From Primula veris (taxonomy: Eukaryota; Streptophyta; Magnoliopsida; Ericales; Primulaceae), in NCBI GenBank assembly GCA_963682055.1, contig OY821747.1:32796126-32860125 (forward strand): DNA of 64,000 nucleotides, read 5' to 3'. The notes below the pieces were generated by a model. That model had not been told where the DNA came from. It did no database searches and worked only from the letters and a program-made list of their open reading frames with translations. How positions within the stretch are numbered: the stretch's first letter is position 1; the number at the start of each line of letters is the position of its first letter. This document shows, one piece after another, positions 35,240 to 48,300 of this stretch. The position numbers were made by a program, and so were the translations under genes.

Positions 35240-36210
35240 ACAGCTAATGAGTTTCTCTGGAGTGGTGCTGCTTCAAATTTAATCCTTAGATTATAATAAA
35301 CTCAGGCTTGATCAGTTGTTCAGTTAAAGTTATTTAAGTTTAGTGTCTTTTGCTTTCTTGTTATAGTGGTGTGATCTCTTTGATTGCCAACCGTTGGGTC
35401 TTTCATCATTTTTTACTACAAAAGCTTGAAGCTTAAATTTTAGCAAACTCTTTTTCAGTAACAGATAAACCGCTTTTTTTCCTTAAAATTAACAGCCAAA
35501 CAAGCCTTTAGTAACCCTGAGAAATGAGATGATGAAGAACATTTCAGCTATGAAGCATTAAGATATTCTTGTGGTAAATTACTTACTATGATATTACACT
35601 CCAATTAAATTCAGAGAAAAAATTATAAGCATTATTCAAACTAAATGAGCTTCTTCGGTGAGGCAAAACTGCTGAATCAAAACTAATCCCTAGACTAGAA
35701 TCAACTGAGGACTTGTTTGGTTGCAGCTTTTAAGCTTGTCTTGCGTCTGCCTTAATCATCACTGAATTTGATTGGTCCTCCGCAATTCCATCAATAAAAA
35801 CATTAAAACTATATTAACTCCCAATCTAAAAAAAGCCACTTATCTCCTTAAATATGCAACCAAACAACCTCTTATTGAACCTGAAAAATCAAGAAAAAGC
35901 AAAGAGAATTTGGCTCAAAATCAATAAAGATTGCTTTTTTTAATTAAAAAGCTCCTAAAAAAATAATTCCTACACCACAATCGACACAGTACTTGTTTGG
36001 TTGCAGCATTTTAAGCTTGGCTCACTTTTCCATCATCATCAAGACTAAAACTTATTTGATCAGCTTAAAAGCTTGGTTCTTTGCATTTCCATTTATAAAA
36101 AAAAACTAAAACTATAAGAGTGTTTAACAACAATCCCAAAAAAAGCCCCTTAATTGATTGAAATCTACAACCAAACAAGCACCTATTATCTGAACCAGAA
36201 AACCAAGAAA
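35240..36210. repeat. Diverged precursor repeats of the satellite
   Basis: Three imperfect units follow each other. Each has a lead such as CCTAGACTAGAATCAACTGAG, a head (ACTTGTTTGGTTGCAGC at 35709 and 35992), an AAGCTT-bearing interior, an end (GCCAAACAAGCC at 35503, GCAACCAAACAACC at 35862, ACAACCAAACAAGC at 36164) and a tail like GAACC-GAAAA-CAAG. The last unit (35990-36176) is closest to the satellite: it contains TTATTTGATCAGCTTAAAAG, CTTGGTTCTTTGCATT and GCCCCTTAATTG. Head and end are inverted repeats of one another, so the unit looks MITE-derived. Confidence 0.7.
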
Positions 36211-36350
36211 ATTGAAGAGGAAGTTTGTATAATTAGTAATAAAAATTACTTCTTATGGTGCTGAACATAACTCCTAATTAGTAAATAAATATAAACTACA
36301 GTAATATAAAAATATAGAGAGTGAGTGGGAATGGTACCTAAAAGGATATA

Positions 36351-39300
36351 AGAATTTATTTGATCAGCTTAAAAGCTTGGTTCTTTGCATTCCCATCAAC
36401 AGAAAAACTAAAACTACTATATATTTAATAACCATCTCAGATAAGCCCCTTAATTGCTTAAAATCTGCAACCAAACAAGACCCTATTATCTTAAAAGCTT
36501 GTTTTTTTTGCATTCTCATCAATAGAATTTATTTGATCAGCTTAAAAGGTTGGTTCTTTGCATTCCCATCAACAGAAAAACTAAAACTAATATATATTTA
36601 ATACCCATCTCAAATAAGTCCCTTAATTGCTTAAAACCTGCAACCAAACAAGACCCTATTATCTTCAAAGCTTGGTTTTTTTGCATTCTCATCAATAGAA
36701 TTTATTTGATCAGCTTAAAAGCTTGGTTCTTTGCATTCCCATCAATAGAAAAACTAAAACTACTATATATTTAATAACCATCTCAACTAATCCCCTTAAT
36801 TGCTTAAAACCTGCAACCAAACAAGACCCTATTATCTTCAAAGCTTGGTTTTTTTGCATTCTCATCAATATAATTTATTTGATCAGCTTAAAAGCTTGGT
36901 TCTTTGGATTCCCATCAATAGAAAAACTAAAATTATATTTTAATAACCATCTCAAATAAGCCTCTTTATTGCTTAAAACCTGCAACCAAACAAGACCCTA
37001 TTATCTTAAAAGCTTGGTTTTTTTGCATTCTCATCAATAAAATTTATTTGATCAGCTTAAAAGCTTGGTTCTTTGCATTCCCATCAATAGAAAAACTAAA
37101 ATTATATTTTAATAACCATCTCAAATAAGCCCCTTAATTGCTTAAAACCTGCAACCAAACAAGACCCTATTATCTTCAAAGCTTGGTTTTTTTGCATTCT
37201 CATCAACAGAATTTATTTGATCAGTTTAAAAGCTTGGTTCTTTGCATTCCCATCAACAGAAAAACTAAAACTACTATATATTTAATAACCATCTCAAATA
37301 AGTCCCTTAATTGCTTAAAACCTGCAACTAAACAAGACCCTATTATCTTCAAAGCTTGGTTTTTTTGCATTCTCATCAGTAGAATTTATTTGATCAGCTT
37401 AAAAGCTTGGTTCTTTGCATTCCCATCAACAGAAAAACTAAAACTACTATATATTTAATAACCATCTCAGATAAGCCCCTTAATTGCTTAAAATCTGCAA
37501 CCAAACAAGACCCTATTATCTTAAAAGCTTGTTTTTTTTGCATTCTCATCAATAGAATTTATTTGATCAGCTTAAAAGGTTGGTTCTTTGCATTCCCATC
37601 AACAGAAAAACTAAAACTACTATATATTTAATACCCATCTCAAATAAGTCCCTTAATTGCTTAAAACCTGCAACCAAACAAGACCCTATTATCTTCAAAG
37701 CTTGGTTTTTTTTGCATTCTCATCAATAGAATTTATTTGATCAGATTAAAAGCTTGGTTCTTTGCATTCCCATCAATAGAAAAACTAAAACTACTATATA
37801 TTTAATAACCATCTCAACTAATCCCCTTAATTGCTTAAAACCTGCAACCAAACAAGACCCTATTATCTTCAAAGCTTGGTTTTTTTGCATTCTCATCAAT
37901 ATAATTTATTTGATCAGCTTAAAAGCTTGGTTCTTTGGATTCCCATCAATAGAAAAACTAAAATTATATTTTAATAACCATCTCAAATAAGCCCCTTTAT
38001 TGCTTAAAACCTGCAACCAAACAAGACCCTATTATCTTAAAAGCTTGGTTTTTTTGCATTCTCATCAATAAAATTTATTTGATCAGCTTAAAAGCTTGGT
38101 TCTTTGCATTCCCATCAATAGAAAAACTAAAATTATATTTTAATAACCATCTCAAATAAGCCCCTTAATTGCTTAAAACCTGCAACCAAACAAGACCCTA
38201 TTATCTTCAAAGCTTGGTTTTTTTGCATTCTCATCAACAGAATTTATTTGATCAGCTTAAAAGCTTGGTTTTTTGCATTCCCATCAACAGAAAAACTAAA
38301 ACTACTATATATTTAATAACCATCTAAAATAAGTCCCTTAATTGCTTAAAACCTGCAACTAAACAAGACCCTATTATCTTCAAAGCTTGGTTTTTTTGCA
38401 TTCTCATCAATAGAATTTATTTGATCAGCTTAAAAGCTTGGTTCTTTGCATTCCCATCAACAGAAAAACTAAAACTACTATATATTTAATAACCATCTCA
38501 GATAAGCCCCTTAATTGCTTAAAATCTGCAACCAAACAAGACCCTATTATCTTAAAAGCTTGTTTTTTTTGCATTCTCATCAATAGAATTTATTTGATCA
38601 GCTTAAAAGCTTGGTTCTTTGCATTCCCATCAATAGAAAAACTAAAATTATATTTTAATAACCATCTCAAATAAGCCCCTTAATTGCTTAAAACCTGCAA
38701 CCAAACAAGACCCTATTATCTTCAAAGCTTGGTTTTTTTGCATTCTCATCAACAGAATTTATTTGATCAGCTTAAAAGCTTGGTTTTTTGCATTCCCATC
38801 AACAGAAAAACTAAAACTACTATATATTTAATAACCATCTCAAATAAGTCCCTTAATTGCTTAAAACCTGCAACTAAACAAGACCCTATTATCTTCAAAG
38901 CTTGGTTTTTTTGCATTCTCATCAATAGAATTTATTTGATCAGCTTAAAAGCTTGGTTCTTTGCATTCCCATCAACAGAAAAACTAAAACTACTATATAT
39001 TTAATAACCATCTCAGATAAGCCCCTTAATTGCTTAAAATCTGCAACCAAACAAGACCCTATTATCTTAAAAGCTTGTTTTTTTTGCATTCTCATCAATA
39101 GAATTTATTTGATCAGCTTAAAAGGTTGGTTCTTTGCATTCCCATCAACAGAAAAACTAAAACTACTATATATTTAATACCCATCTCAAATAAGTCACTT
39201 AATTGCTTAACACCTGCAACCAAACAAGACCCTATTATCTTCAAAGCTTGGTTTTTTTGCATTCTCATCAATAGAATTTATTTGATCAGCTTAAAAGCTT

Positions 39301-42300
39301 GGTTCTTTGCATTCCCATCAATAGAAAAACTAAAACTACTATATATTTAATAACCATCTCAACTAATCCCCTTAATTGCTTAAAACCTGCAACCAAACAA
39401 GACCCTATTATCTTCAAAGCTTGGTTTTTTTGCATTCTCATCAATATAATTTATTTGATCAGCTTAAAAGCTTGGTTCTTTGCATTCCCATCAATAGAAA
39501 AACTAAAATTATATTTTAATAACCATCTCAAATAAGCCCCTTAATTGCTTAAAACCTGCAACCAAACAAGACCCTATTATCTTCAAAGCTTGGTTTTTTT
39601 GCATTCTCATCAACAGAATTTATTTGATCAGCTTAAAAGCTTGGTTCTTTGCATTCCCATCAACAGAAAAACTAAAACTACTATATATTTAATAACCATC
39701 TCAAATAAGTCCCTTAATTGCTTAAAACCTGCAACTAAACAAGACCCTATTATCTTCAAAGCTTGGTTTTTTTACATTCTCATCAATAGAATTTATTTGA
39801 TCAGCTTAAAAGCTTGGTTCTTTGCATTCCCATCAACAGAAAAACTAAAACTACTATATATTTAATAACCATCTCAAATAAGTCCCTTAATTGCTTAAAA
39901 CCTGCAACCAAACAAGACCCTATTATCTTCAAAGCTTGGTTTTTTTGCATTCTCATCAATAAAATTTATTTGATCAGCTTAAAAGCTTGGTTCTTTGCAT
40001 TCCCATCAATAGAAAAACTAAAATTATATTTTAATAACCATCTCAAATAAGCCCCTTAATTGCTTAAAACCTGCAACCAAACAAGACCCTATTATCTTCA
40101 AAGCTTGGTTTTTTTGCATTCTCATCAACAGAATTTATTTGATCAGTTTAAAAGCTTGGTTCTTTGCATTCCCATCAACAGAAAAACTAAAACTACTATA
40201 TATTTAATAACCATCTCAAATAAGTCCCTTAATTGCTTAAAACCTGCAACTAAACAAGACCCTATTATCTTCAAAGCTTGGTTTTTTTGCATTCTCATCA
40301 GTAGAATTTATTTGATCAGCTTAAAAGCTTGGTTCTTTGCATTCCCATCAACAGAAAAACTAAAACTACTATATATTTAATAACCATCTCAGATAAGCCC
40401 CTTAATTGCTTAAAATCTGCAACCAAACAAGACCCTATTATCTTAAAAGCTTGTTTTTTTTGCATTCTCATCAATAGAATTTATTTGATCAGCTTAAAAG
40501 GTTGGTTCTTTGCATTCCCATCAACAGAAAAACTAAAACTACTATATATTTAATACCCATCTCAAATAAGTCCCTTAATTGCTTAAAACCTGCAACCAAA
40601 CAAGACCCTATTATCTTCAAAGCTTGGTTTTTTTTGCATTCTCATCAATAGAATTTATTTGATCAGATTAAAAGCTTGGTTCTTTGCATTCCCATCAATA
40701 GAAAAACTAAAACTACTATATATTTAATAACCATCTCAACTAATCCCCTTAATTGCTTAAAACCTGCAACCAAACAAGACCCTATTATCTTCAAAGCTTG
40801 GTTTTTTTGCATTCTCATCAATATAATTTATTTGATCAGCTTAAAAGCTTGGTTCTTTGGATTCCCATCAATAGAAAAACTAAAATTATATTTTAATAAC
40901 CATCTCAAATAAGCCCCTTTATTGCTTAAAACCTGCAACCAAACAAGACCCTATTATCTTAAAAGCTTGGTTTTTTTGCATTCTCATCAATAAAATTTAT
41001 TTGATCAGCTTAAAAGCTTGGTTCTTTGCATTCCCATCAATAGAAAAACTAAAACTACTATATATTTAATAACCATCTCAACTAATCCCCTTAATTGCTT
41101 AAAACCTGCAACCAAACAAGACCCTATTATCTTCAAAGCTTGGTTTTTTTGCATTCTCATCAATATAATTTATTTGATCAGCTTAAAAGCTTGGTTCTTT
41201 GCATTCCCATCAATAGAAAAACTAAAATTATATTTTAATAACCATCTCAAATAAGCCCCTTAATTGCTTAAAACCTGCAACCAAACAAGACCCTATTATC
41301 TTCAAAGCTTGGTTTTTTTGCATTCTCATCAACAGAATTTATTTGATCAGCTTAAAAGCTTGGTTCTTTGCATTCCCATCAACAGAAAAACTAAAACTAC
41401 TATATATTTAATAACCATCTCAAATAAGTCCCTTAATTGCTTAAAACCTGCAACTAAACAAGACCCTATTATCTTCAAAGCTTGGTTTTTTTACATTCTC
41501 ATCAATAGAATTTATTTGATCAGCTTAAAAGGTTGGTTCTTTGCATTCCCATCAACAGAAAAACTAAAACTACTATATATTTAATAACCATCTCAGATAA
41601 GCCCCTTAATTGCTTAAAATCTGCAACCAAACAAGACCCTATTATCTTAAAAGCTTGTTTTTTTTGCATTCTCATCAATAGAATTTATTTGATCAGCTTA
41701 AAAGGTTGGTTCTTTGCATTCCCATCAACAGAAAAACTAAAACTACTATATATTTAATACCCATCTCAAATAAGTCCCTTAATTGCTTAAAACCTGCAAC
41801 CAAACAAGACCCTATTATCTTCAAAGCTTGGTTTTTTTGCATTCTCATCAATATAATTTATTTGATCAGCTTAAAAGCTTGGTTCTTTGGATTCCCATCA
41901 ATAGAAAAACTAAAATTATATTTTAATAACCATCTCAAATAAGCCCCTTTATTGCTTAAAACCTGCAACCAAACAAGACCCTATTATCTTAAAAGCTTGG
42001 TTTTTTTGCATTCTCATCAATAAAATTTATTTGATCAGCTTAAAAGCTTGGTTCTTTGCATTCCCATCAATAGAAAAACTAAAACTACTATATATTTAAT
42101 AACCATCTCAACTAATCCCCTTAATTGCTTAAAACCTGCAACCAAACAAGACCCTATTATCTTCAAAGCTTGGTTTTTTTGCATTCTCATCAATATAATT
42201 TATTTGATCAGCTTAAAAGGTTGGTTCTTTGCATTCCCATCAACAGAAAAACTAAAACTACTATATATTTAATACCCATCTCAAATAAGTCCCTTAATTG

Positions 42301-45300
42301 CTTAAAACCTGCAACCAAACAAGACCCTATTATCTTCAAAGCTTGGTTTTTTTGCATTCTCATCAGTAGAATTTATTTGATCAGCTTAAAAGCTTGGTTC
42401 TTTGCATTCCCATCAACAGAAAAACTAAAACTACTATATATTTAATAACCATCTCAGATAAGCCCCTTAATTGCTTAAAATCTGCAACCAAACAAGACCC
42501 TATTATCTTAAAAGCTTGTTTTTTTTGCATTCTCATCAATAGAATTTATTTGATCAGCTTAAAAGGTTGGTTCTTTGCATTCCCATCAACAGAAAAACTA
42601 AAACTACTATATATTTAATACCCATCTCAAATAAGTCCCTTAATTGCTTAAAACCTGCAACCAAACAAGACCCTATTATCTTCAAAGCTTGGTTTTTTTG
42701 CATTCTCATCAGTAGAATTTATTTGATCAGCTTAAAAGCTTGGTTCTTTGCATTCCCATCAACAGAAAAACTAAAACTACTATATATTTAATAACCATCT
42801 CAGATAAGCCCCTTAATTGCTTAAAACCTGCAACCAAACAAGACCCTATTATCTTAAAAGCTTGGTTTTTTTGCATTCTCATCAATAAAATTTATTTGAT
42901 CAGCTTAAAAGCTTGGTTCTTTGCATTCCCATCAATAGAAAAACTAAAATTATATTTTAATAACCATCTCAAATAAGCCCCTTAATTGCTTAAAACCTGC
43001 AACCAAACAAGACCCTATTATCTTCAAAGCTTGGTTTTTTTGCATTCTCATCAACAGAATTTATTTGATCAGCTTAAAAGCTTGGTTTTTTGCATTCCCA
43101 TCAACAGAAAAACTAAAACTACTATATATTTAATAACCATCTCAAATAAGTCCCTTAATTGCTTAAAACCTGCAACTAAACAAGACCCTATTATCTTCAA
43201 AGCTTGGTTTTTTTGCATTCTCATCAATAGAATTTATTTGATCAGCTTAAAAGCTTGGTTCTTTGCATTCCCATCAACAGAAAAACTAAAACTACTATAT
43301 ATTTAATAACCATCTCAGATAAGCCCCTTAATTGCTTAAAATCTGCAACCAAACAAGACCCTATTATCTTAAAAGCTTGTTTTTTTTGCATTCTCATCAA
43401 TAGAATTTATTTGATCAGCTTAAAAGCTTGGTTCTTTGCATTCCCATCAATAGAAAAACTAAAATTATATTTTAATAACCATCTCAAATAAGCCCCTTAA
43501 TTGCTTAAAACCTGCAACCAAACAAGACCCTATTATCTTCAAAGCTTGGTTTTTTTGCATTCTCATCAACAGAATTTATTTGATCAGCTTAAAAGCTTGG
43601 TTTTTTGCATTCCCATCAACAGAAAAACTAAAACTACTATATATTTAATAACCATCTCAAATAAGTCCCTTAATTGCTTAAAACCTGCAACTAAACAAGA
43701 CCCTATTATCTTCAAAGCTTGGTTTTTTTGCATTCTCATCAATAGAATTTATTTGATCAGCTTAAAAGCTTGGTTCTTTGCATTCCCATCAACAGAAAAA
43801 CTAAAACTACTATATATTTAATAACCATCTCAGATAAGCCCCTTAATTGCTTAAAATCTGCAACCAAACAAGACCCTATTATCTTAAAAGCTTGTTTTTT
43901 TTGCATTCTCATCAATAGAATTTATTTGATCAGCTTAAAAGGTTGGTTCTTTGCATTCCCATCAACAGAAAAACTAAAACTACTATATATTTAATACCCA
44001 TCTCAAATAAGTCCCTTAATTGCTTAACACCTGCAACCAAACAAGACCCTATTATCTTCAAAGCTTGGTTTTTTTGCATTCTCATCAATAGAATTTATTT
44101 GATCAGCTTAAAAGCTTGGTTCTTTGCATTCCCATCAATAGAAAAACTAAAACTACTATATATTTAATAACCATCTCAACTAATCCCCTTAATTGCTTAA
44201 AACCTGCAACCAAACAAGACCCTATTATCTTCAAAGCTTGGTTTTTTTGCATTCTCATCAATATAATTTATTTGATCAGCTTAAAAGCTTGGTTCTTTGC
44301 ATTCCCATCAATAGAAAAACTAAAATTATATTTTAATAACCATCTCAAATAAGCCCCTTAATTGCTTAAAACCTGCAACCAAACAAGACCCTATTATCTT
44401 CAAAGCTTGGTTTTTTTGCATTCTCATCAACAGAATTTATTTAATCAGCTTAAAAGCTTGGTTCTTTGCATTCCCATCAACAGAAAAACTAAAACTACTA
44501 TATATTTAATAACCATCTCAAATAAGTCCCTTAATTGCTTAAAACCTGCAACTAAACAAGACCCTATTATCTTCAAAGCTTGGTTTTTTTACATTCTCAT
44601 CAATAGAATTTATTTGATCAGCTTAAAAGCTTGGTTCTTTGCATTCCCATCAACAGAAAAACTAAAACTACTATATATTTAATAACCATCTCAAATAAGT
44701 CCCTTAATTGCTTAAAACCTGCAACCAAACAAGACCCTATTATCTTCAAAGCTTGGTTTTTTTGCATTCTCATCAATAAAATTTATTTGATCAGCTTAAA
44801 AGCTTGGTTCTTTGCATTCCCATCAATAGAAAAACTAAAATTATATTTTAATAACCATCTCAAATAAGCCCCTTAATTGCTTAAAACCTGCAACCAAACA
44901 AGACCCTATTATCTTCAAAGCTTGGTTTTTTTGCATTCTCATCAACAGAATTTATTTGATCAGCTTAAAAGCTTGGTTTTTTGCATTCCCATCAACAGAA
45001 AAACTAAAACTACTATATATTTAATAACCATCTCAAATAAGTCCCTTAATTGCTTAAAACCTGCAACTAAACAAGACCCTATTATCTTCAAAGCTTGGTT
45101 TTTTTGCATTCTCATCAGTAGAATTTATTTGATCAGCTTAAAAGCTTGGTTCTTTGCATTCCCATCAACAGAAAAACTAAAACTACTATATATTTAATAA
45201 CCATCTCAGATAAGCCCCTTAATTGCTTAAAATCTGCAACCAAACAAGACCCTATTATCTTAAAAGCTTGTTTTTTTTGCATTCTCATCAATAGAATTTA

Positions 45301-48300
45301 TTTGATCAGCTTAAAAGGTTGGTTCTTTGCATTCCCATCAACAGAAAAACTAAAACTACTATATATTTAATACCCATCTCAAATAAGTCCCTTAATTGCT
45401 TAAAACCTGCAACCAAACAAGACCCTATTATCTTCAAAGCTTGGTTTTTTTTGCATTCTCATCAATAGAATTTATTTGATCAGATTAAAAGCTTGGTTCT
45501 TTGCATTCCCATCAATAGAAAAACTAAAACTACTATATATTTAATAACCATCTCAACTAATCCCCTTAATTGCTTAAAACCTGCAACCAAACAAGACCCT
45601 ATTATCTTCAAAGCTTGGTTTTTTTGCATTCTCATCAATATAATTTATTTGATCAGCTTAAAAGCTTGGTTCTTTGGATTCCCATCAATAGAAAAACTAA
45701 AATTATATTTTAATAACCATCTCAAATAAGCCCCTTTATTGCTTAAAACCTGCAACCAAACAAGACCCTATTATCTTAAAAGCTTGGTTTTTTTGCATTC
45801 TCATCAATAAAATTTATTTGATCAGCTTAAAAGCTTGGTTCTTTGCATTCCCATCAATAGAAAAACTAAAATTATATTTTAATAACCATCTCAAATAAGC
45901 CCCTTAATTGCTTAAAACCTGCAACCAAACAAGACCCTATTATCTTCAAAGCTTGGTTTTTTTGCATTCTCATCAACAGAATTTATTTGATCAGCTTAAA
46001 AGCTTGGTTTTTTGCATTCCCATCAACAGAAAAACTAAAACTACTATATATTTAATAACCATCTCAAATAAGTCCCTTAATTGCTTAAAACCTGCAACTA
46101 AACAAGACCCTATTATCTTCAAAGCTTGGTTTTTTTGCATTCTCATCAATAGAATTTATTTGATCAGCTTAAAAGCTTGGTTCTTTGCATTCCCATCAAC
46201 AGAAAAACTAAAACTACTATATATTTAATAACCATCTCAGATAAGCCCCTTAATTGCTTAAAATCTGCAACCAAACAAGACCCTATTATCTTAAAAGCTT
46301 GTTTTTTTTGCATTCTCATCAATAGAATTTATTTGATCAGCTTAAAAGCTTGGTTCTTTGCATTCCCATCAATAGAAAAACTAAAATTATATTTTAATAA
46401 CCATCTCAAATAAGCCCCTTAATTGCTTAAAACCTGCAACCAAACAAGACCCTATTATCTTCAAAGCTTGGTTTTTTTGCATTCTCATCAACAGAATTTA
46501 TTTGATCAGCTTAAAAGCTTGGTTTTTTGCATTCCCATCAACAGAAAAACTAAAACTACTATATATTTAATAACCATCTCAAATAAGTCCCTTAATTGCT
46601 TAAAACCTGCAACTAAACAAGACCCTATTATCTTCAAAGCTTGGTTTTTTTGCATTCTCATCAATAGAATTTATTTGATCAGCTTAAAAGCTTGGTTCTT
46701 TGCATTCCCATCAACAGAAAAACTAAAACTACTATATATTTAATAACCATCTCAGATAAGCCCCTTAATTGCTTAAAATCTGCAACCAAACAAGACCCTA
46801 TTATCTTAAAAGCTTGTTTTTTTTGCATTCTCATCAATAGAATTTATTTGATCAGCTTAAAAGGTTGGTTCTTTGCATTCCCATCAACAGAAAAACTAAA
46901 ACTACTATATATTTAATACCCATCTCAAATAAGTCCCTCAATTGCTTAACACCTGCAACCAAACAAGACCCTATTATCTTCAAAGCTTGGTTTTTTTGCA
47001 TTCTCATCAATAGAATTTATTTGATCAGCTTAAAAGCTTGGTTCTTTGCATTCCCATCAATAGAAAAACTAAAACTACTATATATTTAATAACCATCTCA
47101 ACTAATCCCCTTAATTGCTTAAAACCTGCAACCAAACAAGACCCTATTATCTTCAAAGCTTGGTTTTTTTGCATTCTCATCAATATAATTTATTTGATCA
47201 GCTTAAAAGCTTGGTTCTTTGCATTCCTATCAATAGAAAAACTAAAATTATATTTTAATAACCATCTCAAATAAGCCCCTTAATTGCTTAAAACCTGCAA
47301 CCAAACAAGACCCTATTATCTTCAAAGCTTGGTTTTTTTGCATTCTCATCAACAGAATTTATTTGATCAGCTTAAAAGCTTGGTTCTTTGCATTCCCATC
47401 AACAGAAAAACTAAAACTACTATATATTTAATAACCATCTCAAATAAGTCTCTTAATTGCTTAAAACCTGCAACTAAACAAGACCCTATTATCTTCAAAG
47501 CTTGGTTTTTTTACATTCTCATCAATAGAATTTATTTGATCAGCTTAAAAGCTTGGTTCTTTGCATTCCCATCAACAGAAAAACTAAAACTACTATATAT
47601 TTAATAACCATCTCAAATAAGTCCCTTAATTGCTTAAAACCTGCAACCAAACAAGACCCTATTATCTTCAAAGCTTGGTTTTTTTGCATTCTCATCAATA
47701 GAATTTATCTGATCAGCTTAAAAGCTTGGTTCGTTGCATTCCCATCAAGAGAAAAACTAAAATTATATTTTAATAACCATCTCAAATAAGCCCCTTAATT
47801 GCTTAAAACCTGCAACCAAACAAGACCCTATTATCTTCAAAGCTTGGTTTTTTTGCATTCTCATCAATAGAATTTATTTGATCAGCTTAAAAGCTTGGTT
47901 CTTTGCATTCCCATCAACAGAAAAACTAAAACTACTATATATTTAATAACCATCTCAAATAAGTCCCTTAATTGCTTAAAACCTGCAACCAAACAAGACC
48001 CTATTATCTTCAAAGCTTGGTTTTTTTGCATTCTCATCAATAGAATTTATTTGATCAGCTTAAAAGCTTGGTTCTTTGCATTCCCATCAATAGAAAAACT
48101 AAAATTATATTTTAATAACCATCTCAAATAAGCCCCTTAATTGCTTAAAACCTGCAACCAAACAAGACCCTATTATCTTCAAAGCTTGGTTTTTTTGCAT
48201 TCTCATCAATAGAATTTATTTGATCAGCTTAAAAGCTTGGTTCTTTGCATTCCCATCAACAGAAAAACTAAAACTACTATATATTTAATAACCATCTCAA

